Shown here: piece by piece, positions 56,367 through 64,000 of the stretch
Layout: every line of letters begins with the position of its first letter
Numbering within the stretch: the first letter of the stretch is position 1
Assembly: GCA_039707655.1 (NCBI GenBank)
Contig: CM077666.1
Location: forward strand, 304,198,166 to 304,262,165
DNA: 64,000 nucleotides
Direction: 5' to 3'
Source of the DNA: Elymus sibiricus
Lineage: Eukaryota; Streptophyta; Magnoliopsida; Poales; Poaceae
Position numbers and translations under genes: made by a program
Notes under the pieces: generated by a model
Database searches by the model: none
What the model was told of the DNA's origin: nothing
The model's input: the letters and a program-made list of their open reading frames with translations, nothing else

Positions 56367-57714
56367 GTGACTACAACAAGAAGAAAGAGGGAAGGAAATA
56401 CAACTATTCTATGGAGATGTGAAAAATGTGTGATCTCTCAAATCATACCAAACAAAAGGGATTGGTCTTAATGTTGCAGCGATAAATATTCATCCAAAAA
56501 AAATCTAGGAAACACAATTATATGAACATCTTTATTCGCAAACTCAAATTGATGGAATGACTATACGATTAATATTTAAACATATTGCTAAATATATTTT
56601 GTATTTGTAAGGTTTTATACCTTCGTTTTCTTCAGGAAAACTTTGTCTTCATCTCCATGGAGCTTTTTTCAGGGGCAAAGATAAAAGTTTGATTTAGGAT
56701 TCAATAGCTTCTAGGAATCAAAATAAGGGTGTTGATGGCTTAACCAATTGATGGCTTAACAGTGGATAGGAGAGATAGCGAGAGAGACACCAAGAGGGGT
56801 CACGAGGAAAACATGGTGGTGGCAATGATAATAGGTGGTGAATTTTATCATGGGAGGCGAGGAATCCAAACCTAACGATGAAGGTGACAAATAGAACGAC
56901 GGCGAGTAGGCAAGGAAGGATGAGATGAAGTCTGGTGTCATTGCCGCTCTTCGTTTTAGAGCCCACAATTTAGGAGGGGAGATCTCGTGTGGTCGTACTA
57001 ACGTCAAGGGTAACAAAAACATGGCGACGGGAGGACGTGCGTGTTGGGGGCGGGGACGGGGAGTATCTAGGGTTAGGGATTCATGATTGGCTTATATAGA
57101 GAATTGGTGGAGTGAATTGGGAAAATCAACGGTCCATAACTCAATTGATATGGCAACCAAGATCAAACGGTTATCAAATAGGCATGTTCATTTTTGAGGG
57201 GAGATGTTCTAAAATGTACATGTACACTTGGCAATAACTGAGTTGAATGCTTCTAAGAGATCGCTCGATAAATTATTAGTTTGCAACACATGTTGGTAAC
57301 TGAATGATCTAAGATGTCGACTCACAGGGGGGCAGGGGGGTGAATAGGCGACTACAAAATTTTAGCTTTTATTTTCAAGTTCAGCGGAATGTGGGTGAAG
57401 TTAGTTTTGTAAATGTGCAACTGTGTGATGCAACCTATATGACAGGATAAAGCTAGCAACACAAGATGCTTAAGTAAATCGAGCTAGAAATAATTTACAA
57501 TAGTAAAGGTGAAGGAAGAGATAACCAAAAGTTGGAGACGAAGGATTTATCCCAAGTTCATACTATTGTGGGAGTTCTAATCTCCGCTGGAGAGGCGTGG
57601 TGAACTCCAAGTACCCCCAACAACACAAAGTCTCACTTTCTTCTCTTTCGAGCTTCTCACACAAAGCAGGAGCTCAAACCTGAGGTAGCCTACAAATCTT
57701 CACAAACTTATTTG

Positions 57715-59139
57715 GTCCAAACCTTGGATTCTTCATAAGTATTCCAAATGTCTATGAGTCCTCACAACTCCAAGAGTAGCAAGATCAACAAGTGATTAGA
57801 AGGGGAATAAACTTTTTGTTTGGTGGAAGTGTAGATCCGGATCTCGTCTATCTTTCCCTAATGTTTGGAAAAGAGTGGAGCAATAGGGAGGGAGATCTCA
57901 AGCTTTCATAATGTCATAATAATGGTTGGAGTGAGTTTGGAGGCGTCCTCTTCTGTGTGTAGAAGAAGGGCCTATAAATACTGTCCCTCCAAACTTTTGC
58001 ATGTTGGGCTACTTAAAGTGCAACCTGGAGGCACCACACTATACCTGGAGATCCGGGTGCCCCTAGGCTCCGAGGAAAACTCTGGTGGATCTACATGTGA
58101 CTCGAGAAGGTACTAGATTGGTTCAGAACCACGTTCGGAGGTATGTCTGTACCCTTCGACTGTAGGTTCCAGGCCATACTCCGGATGAATGTCGGGTTGT
58201 GTCTAAATGCTACTGGACCAGTCCGGAGGTCCGTGCGGACCCTTTGGGTAGTTCTAGAGTTCTGGTCTGGTCATCGGGCAATTCTTGGGCGAGCCTATAA
58301 TGTAATGGACCCGTCCGGAGGCAGGTGGGATCAACATTTCCAAGCTCAATGAGCAATATTAAATTCATTGTGTCCCCGACAATTCTAAAAAAATTATCAA
58401 TCTCACTCGCTTTGCTAGTTGTAACAAGTTATAAATGTATCATATGGTTGGAAGTCTTTTTTGTATTCCTAGAAGAATTATTGCAGAAAATAAAAGTGCA
58501 TGTAAAAGTAAATTGGTGCTTGTTTTTATGAGAAAAATTGGATTGGGGTTCATAGGTTCACTAGTGGCATCTCTCCAAGTAGTAACGGCGTAAAAAAGTA
58601 AGCATAGGTATGTGTATGAATGATCACGACAAACTTGACAAATCAAAGACAGGGTGCAATGATATTATATTTCAATACATTCATAAATCCATAAACTGGT
58701 TAAACGCCCGACTCTTTATTGGTAATACTCCACCAAAAAACGCTAAAAAATCATGCATCTCTAAGTATTAAGTTGAAACAATAGATCATTGCCTAAAAAA
58801 CAGATCATTGCATTAAGAATGATGACATATAATTGATAATAATAAACCTCACCTCTAGTTCATTACCAAGACAACGAGTCAACTATATTTTTATTCTTAG
58901 TGGCGGGAACACAACTATCATCTTTTTTCTTTTACTTCAACTAAGATACTTCCCTCATGAAGACTAACCCCATCTAATGCACACCACTCCCACTAGTGAT
59001 ATTTCATCTAAATTGGCCAATAATTAGACCAATAAATTAGAGAGAAAATATGCATCCATAAGCCATACAAACAACATATGATAATATGATCATAAAGTAA
59101 CAATTCATCACATAACAAAAATAATCGCCAAATTACAAC
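57715..59139. other. Repetitive-looking DNA, possibly an LTR fragment
   Basis: A TATA box, tataaata, lies at 57973-57980. GC-richer sequence follows with repeated tccggagg/ggaggt phrases (58080-58330), a style seen in long LTRs. No coding domain. The end before 59140 is AT-rich and of unknown origin. Confidence 0.4.
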
Positions 59140-59697
59140 TGATATATCACAACGTATCTATAATTTATGAAGAGTTCATGCCATGTTTATAACAATTTTC
59201 TATGGTTTTGGTATGATTTGAATAGAACAAACCCGGACTGACGCTGTTTTCAGCAGAACTACCGTGGTGTTGTTTTTTGTGCAGAAATAAAAGTTCTTGG
59301 ATTGACCCAAAAATTTTGACGATTTTTATGGACCAAAAGAGACCCCCGGAGCTTCGTGGAAGGATCAGAAGACCCACGAGGAGGTCACAAGGTATCACGG
59401 CGCGGCCTTGGGGGGCCATGTACTGTTGCCTTGTGGGCCCCTCGTAGCTCCTTTTCGCGTGATTCCAACGCTGAAAAATCCTATAAATAGAGAAACCCCC
59501 AAAAATAAACCTAGAACTTCGACACCGCCACTGCAAGCCTCTGTACCGAAGAAAACCCATCTGGAGCTCCGTTCCAGCACCCTGCCGGAGGGGGAAATCA
59601 TCACGGGAGGCCATCTTCATCATCCCGGCGGTCTCCATGACGAGGATGGAGTAGTTCACCCTCGGGGCTGAGGGTATGTACCAGTAGCTATGTGTTT

Positions 59698-59750
<53 letters not shown>

Positions 59751-60809
59751 TTCTTGATTTGGCACGATCTTGATGTATCGCGAGCTTTGTTAATATAGTT
59801 GGATCATATGGTGTTTCTTCCCTCTCTATCTTCTTGTGATGAATTGAGTCTTTCCCTTTGAGGTTTCGTTATTGTCGGATTGAATATTTCAGATTTGAGA
59901 ACACATGATGTATGTCTTGCATGTGGATACCCGTGGTGACAATGGGGTATTCTATTGGTTCACTTGATGTATGTTTTGGTGATCAACTCGCGGATTCCCG
60001 TGACCTTGGGGTAATCTAGGCATAGGGGTTGATTGCATGTTTTCATGTTCTTTTCTCCGATAGAAACTTTGAGGCACTCTTTGAAGTTCTTTGTGTGGAT
60101 TGAATATTATGAATCTGAAGTTGTTTGATGCATATCGAATAATCAACTCACGGATACTTGTGGTGACATTGGAGTATCTAGGTGACATTAGAGTTGGTTG
60201 ATGCGTATCATATGGTGTTATTTTAGTACGAACTCTAGGGTTGTTTGTGACACTTATAGGGATTGCTCAATAGATTGATCAGAAAGGATAACTTTGAGGT
60301 GGTTTCATACCCTACAACAATTTCATCTTATGTTCTCCGCTAATAGGAACTTTGGAGTGATTCTTTGTCGCACCTGGAGGGATTGTTATATGATTCAATT
60401 ATGTTAGCACTGTTGAGAGATTGCACTAGTGAAAGTATGAACCCTAGGCCTTATTTTCAAGCATTGCAATACCATTTGTGCTCCGTTTTATCACTTGCTA
60501 CCTTGCTGTTTTTATATTTTCAGATTGCAAAAACCCATATCTACTATCCATACTACACTTGTATCACCATCTCTTCACCGAACTAGTGCACCTATACAAT
60601 TTACCATTGTATTGGGTGTGTTGGGGACACAACAGATTTCTTATATTTGATTACAGGGTTGTTTGAGAGAGACCATCTTCATCCTACGCCTCCCACGGAT
60701 TGATAAACCTTGGGTCATCCACTTGAGGGAAATTTGCTACTGTCCTACAAAACTCTGCACTTGGAGGCCCAACAACGTCTACAAGAATAAAAGTTGCGTA
60801 GTAGACATA
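59140..60809 (+). repeat. 5' LTR
   Basis: Starts TGATATATCACAACGTATCT, a worn form of the family start, and ends TAGTAGACA(T). TATA box ctataaatag at 59481-59490. (CT)n at 59701-59746 follows the phrase tgtgtttgat, exactly as in the LTR at 33289. Confidence 0.85.
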
Positions 60810-60935
60810 AAGCTCTTTTCTGGCGCCGTTGCCGGGGAGGTGAGTGCTTGAAGGTATATCTTTAGATCTTGCAATTGAATCTTTTAGTTTCTTGTTTATT
60901 TACTAGTTTGGCTTTATAAAAGAAAACTACAAAAA

Positions 60936-62702
60936 ATGGAATTGAGGTTGCCTCAAATGCTTCACCTTTATAATGTCTTTCTTGAAAATGATGGTTCGGA
61001 TAATTGTGCTCAATTGTTAGAGGAAGAATTTAATAAAATGTTTAATGTGAGTCCTTTGAATGATAAGCATGATTGCAATGTTGTTAGTATGCTTGCTATG
61101 AATATCCATGATACTAATGATGATTGCACTACCCATGATAAAATATCTAAAAAAAAGGTTTCTTATAAGCATGCCAATTATTGTGGTGAGCATAGATCTT
61201 GTGAAAACATGCCAATAAGGGATGATAGATTTTGTAAGAAGCATAAATATCAAAGAACCCAATGGTTGCTTAAGATGTTAGATGAGTATGCTAGAGAATT
61301 ATGTTCCCTTCTCCCCATTACTTGTGAAATTTGCAATGAAGGTGGTCATTTTAATTTCAGTGCATACAATTTTATTATCGAATCGCGTACAAATATTGTG
61401 ATGATATGATCACCCTTGAGCATTATAATGAACTTAGTCTGTTTTTGGGGTATGAAGAAGTGGCACATACAAGTAATTGGCTTGAAGGATTAATTCTCAT
61501 GAAAGCTCTTGAATTTGATCTAAAGGAAATTTATATGTATTGTGTGGTAAATTGCAATGAGAATGTTTATCTTGCCAATTATATAAATACAGGAAAACCA
61601 ATGGAATATGAAGAGAATACTAATTAAAGGGAAAATATTTCCCAATACCCTCCTATTGTTTCTCATGATGAATCAGGTGACGAGGAGGAGCTTCCTACCC
61701 AACCAATCTCTTCAATAAGAAGGTCGGAAAAATTGATTGAACCCACACATAATGTGGTGAAGAAGAAGAAAAGAGGGAAAAGTAGAGGTAAAGAGGTATC
61801 TCTCCCAAATAATGTTGCTCCTATTATTTTTGTGCCTCATGAGAATGAATCAAAAATAATTCTGGAAGATGATACACTTGAGGATGATTTTGTTATGCCT
61901 ATTACTTGTTGTGACAATTATGATTGGGAAGATAATGATACTTCTTATAATCTTGAAAATCTTTTTGGCACCAACTTGAAAAATTATGATGATAACAATT
62001 GTTATACTATTGGTGCTATTCATACTATTGATGATAATAGTGATTATGCTAATGATATGCAAACCCACAAGCTTGGGGATGATATGCTTGATTGGGATGA
62101 CATGTTTGAGAATTTATTTGCTGCAAATAATGTTTATCCTAAGCTTGGGGATGCTATGTTTGATGAAGATGATCTTTTTAGACCCCCCTAGTTTTGATGA
62201 GCAAATTTATTATGATGATTGCATGCCTCCTATTTATGATGATTACAATGATGAAAGTGGGTTCGGAAGAGTGTCAAATTTATGTAATAATGATCCCACT
62301 ATTTTGGAGGGTGTTGAATCTTATTGGAATAATGATAAAAGTGGATTTGGAGAGGTCATGACTTTATTTAACGATGATTCCACTATTTTGGAAGAGGTTT
62401 CAATTGATTATGTCAACAAAGTTGCTACTTATGATGATTATTGTGATGATACTTATGTTATAAAAAGTAATGATGATTATTATTATAAAACTTGTCACAA
62501 TTATGAATACCCTTTTACTGAACATTACTCTTTTAATGTGGAAACAATTTATAGTATTCAAGTTTCATATGATACTCCCACTATTATGAATGAGAAGAAA
62601 TTTGCTTATGTGGAGAGTAATAAAATTTCTATGCTTGTGGATCATGACAAGAATGCTTTATGTGATAGATATATTGTTGAATTCATTCATGTTTGCTACT
62701 GA
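60936..62702 (+). pseudogene. Acidic Cys/His-containing protein of the non-autonomous family
   Basis: Begins MELRLPQMLHLYNVF. Frames: 60936-61409, then a shift near 61405 to 61406-62191 with one TAA at 61625, then a shift near 62180 to the end at 62702. Features in order: helical N-terminus (EEEFNKMF); a Cys/His-rich stretch (YCGEHRSC, FCKKHKY, ITCEICNEGGHF); a basic KKKKRGKSRGK patch near 61760; an acidic part with a twice-repeated KLGDxMxDxDD motif (about 62070 and 62140); and an Asp/Tyr-rich C-terminus. No protease, polymerase or integrase. I do not recognise a named domain; the location suggests a gag-like role. Confidence 0.6.
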
Positions 62703-62984
62703 AAATTATTATGAGAGAGGACCATATGCTTGTAGGTGTTGCAATAATATCAAGTTTCCTCTCTATGTGTTGAAAGTTTTGAAGTTATGCTTGTTTTGAC
62801 TTCCTATGCTAGTTGATTCTTGCTCCCATAAATTGTTTGCTCACAAAATCCCTATGCATAGGAAGTGGGTTAGGCATAAATGTTCTAGTCATATGCTTCA
62901 TGATGCTCTCTTTGTGTTTCAATTCTTTACTTTTATGTGAGCATCATTGAAATCATCATGCCTAGCTAAAAGGCATTAAAGAAA

Positions 62985-64000
62985 AGCGCTTGTTGGGAGA
63001 CAACCCAATATTTATACCTACTATTTTTTTTTGTCCACGTGATTAATATACTGTATTAATCATGTTTTATATGTTTTATTTCAGTAATGTGCCAAGTAAA
63101 GCCTTTGGGATAGTGTGGATACCTGTTGATTCGATTCTGTGCAAAAACAGAAACTTTTGTGTCCAGTGCTGGAATTTCTATTCTGTACTGGAGCGTGACA
63201 AACTTTTGAAATTTTTACACAGCATTGGTTTACAAATTGTTTATGTTTTCCTAATTTTTCAGAATTTTTTGAGGTACCTAAGTATGGTTTTTAAATCTCT
63301 CACTACATGCTGTTCTGTTTTTGACAGATTCTGTTTTCGATGCATAGTTTGCTTGTTTTAGTGTTTCCATAGCTTATATTGAGTAATATAAATTGTGGAA
63401 ATGATAGAATACAGTAGGAATTATGTGATAACAATTATGAATCTTGTATTGATAGTACCTAAGTGGATGATTTATTTTTATCATACTAACCTATCTCACG
63501 AAGTTCCGTTAAGTTTTGTGTGATTGAAGTTTTCAAGTTTTGGGTGAGATATCGATATGAGGAGAATAAGGAGTGGCAAGACCCTAATATTTGGGATGCA
63601 CAAGGCACCCCAAGGTAATATTCAAGGAAGACTCAAGCATCTAAGCTTGGGGATGCCCCGGAAGGCATCCCCTCTTTCGTCTTCAACATTATCGGTAACC
63701 TTACTTGGAGCTATATTTTTATTCATCACATAATATGATTTTTCCTTGGAGCGTCATTTTCTTCTGATGAGATTTGCTTGCTATTATCAATAATCATGTT
63801 TTGTATCTTTTAGTTCAATAAAATGCCAATTATAGCCTTTACCATGCCCAGTTTGCAAGTTTATGTGTTGCTGTTTGAAAACAGAAAGTTTTCTGTTATG
63901 TCCAGAATATTCCTGAAAAGTTAGAACATGATAAAAAATCTGAAATTTTTACACAGTAAGCATGCATGAGTTCTCTGTCACGTGGTAATTTTTCAGAATT
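62985..64000 (+). repeat. Hairpin-bounded non-coding modules
   Basis: First module from the cgcttgttgggagacaaccc hairpin (about 62987) to the hairpin at 63649-63672 (GGGGATGCC, loop CCGGAA, GGCATCCCC). A second, diverged copy starts at about 63760 and is cut by the window edge. Confidence 0.75.

Larger units (their letters stand above)
48975..57714. repeat. Tandem duplication, copy 2, interrupted by an LTR element
   Basis: 623 bp (48975-49597) and 1343 bp (56372-57714) together match copy 1. The two copies are only about 30 bp apart. The LTR element and its GTGAC duplication lie in the middle, so the duplication is older than that insertion. Confidence 0.85.
59140..64000 (+). mobile_element. 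Non-autonomous LTR retrotransposon, 5' part (runs off the window)
   Basis: 5' LTR 59140 to about 60809, exact tRNA-Asp-type primer-binding site at 60821-60837, acidic protein gene at 60936-62702, then the hairpin modules. Same family as 49598-56366 and 33160-34715, opposite in orientation to the former. The candidate 5-bp duplication on the left is acaac (59135-59139); the right end is outside. Confidence 0.85.

Overview
The window is nuclear DNA of a large-genome grass, most likely a Triticeae species (wheat, barley, Aegilops or a relative). The basis is recognition rather than a database search: LTR retrotransposons whose LTRs open with TGATACGTCTCC, CACTA ends with long ggcccat/atgggcc subterminal repeats, Stowaway-type MITEs, LINE fragments, and only two recognisable host-type genes in 64 kb.

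Layout. 1-0.8 kb: an intact single-exon Werner-type 3'-5' exonuclease gene. 0.8-6.6 kb: non-coding DNA with a decayed 60-bp repeat tract, purine-rich minisatellites, GA/GT microsatellites, a foldback MITE and a tRNA-like relic. 6.6-12.6 kb: a decayed multi-exon gene, probably of a CACTA transposon, with duplicated exon modules, a 690-bp hAT-like insertion and a Stowaway MITE. 12.9-33.2 kb: CACTA subterminal DNA split by a Tat-lineage Gypsy element (minus strand). That element carries gag-pol with two RNase H domains and, downstream of pol, an intron-containing gene on the opposite strand. The last codons of that antisense gene are hit by a second, 6.4-kb non-autonomous LTR element. 33.2-37.9 kb: the 3' end of another TGATACGTCTCC element, then a LINE on the minus strand. 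38.5-44.1 kb: a three-level nest (MITE, then a poly(A) retroposon, then a Copia element). 44.7-46.5 kb: an F-box gene on the minus strand, broken by a 233-bp insertion. 47-57.7 kb: an old 2-kb tandem duplication whose second copy contains a complete 6.8-kb non-autonomous LTR element. 59.1-64 kb: the 5' part of another member of that family, running off the window.

Insertion order can be read from the nesting and from target-site duplications: CTCCT, GTGAC, CTTTT, a 15-bp repeat and an 8-bp repeat. The host genes are the exonuclease and the disrupted F-box gene; everything else is transposon-derived or repetitive. No single intact new system is evident. The points most worth a second look are: the antisense gene inside the Gypsy element; the decay of its 6.6-kb gag-pol by stop codons without any frameshift; the repeated use of one polypurine-tract-like 13-mer and of hairpins in the non-autonomous LTR family; and the exact frame-breaking insertion in the F-box gene. 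Family names are avoided where they could not be checked.
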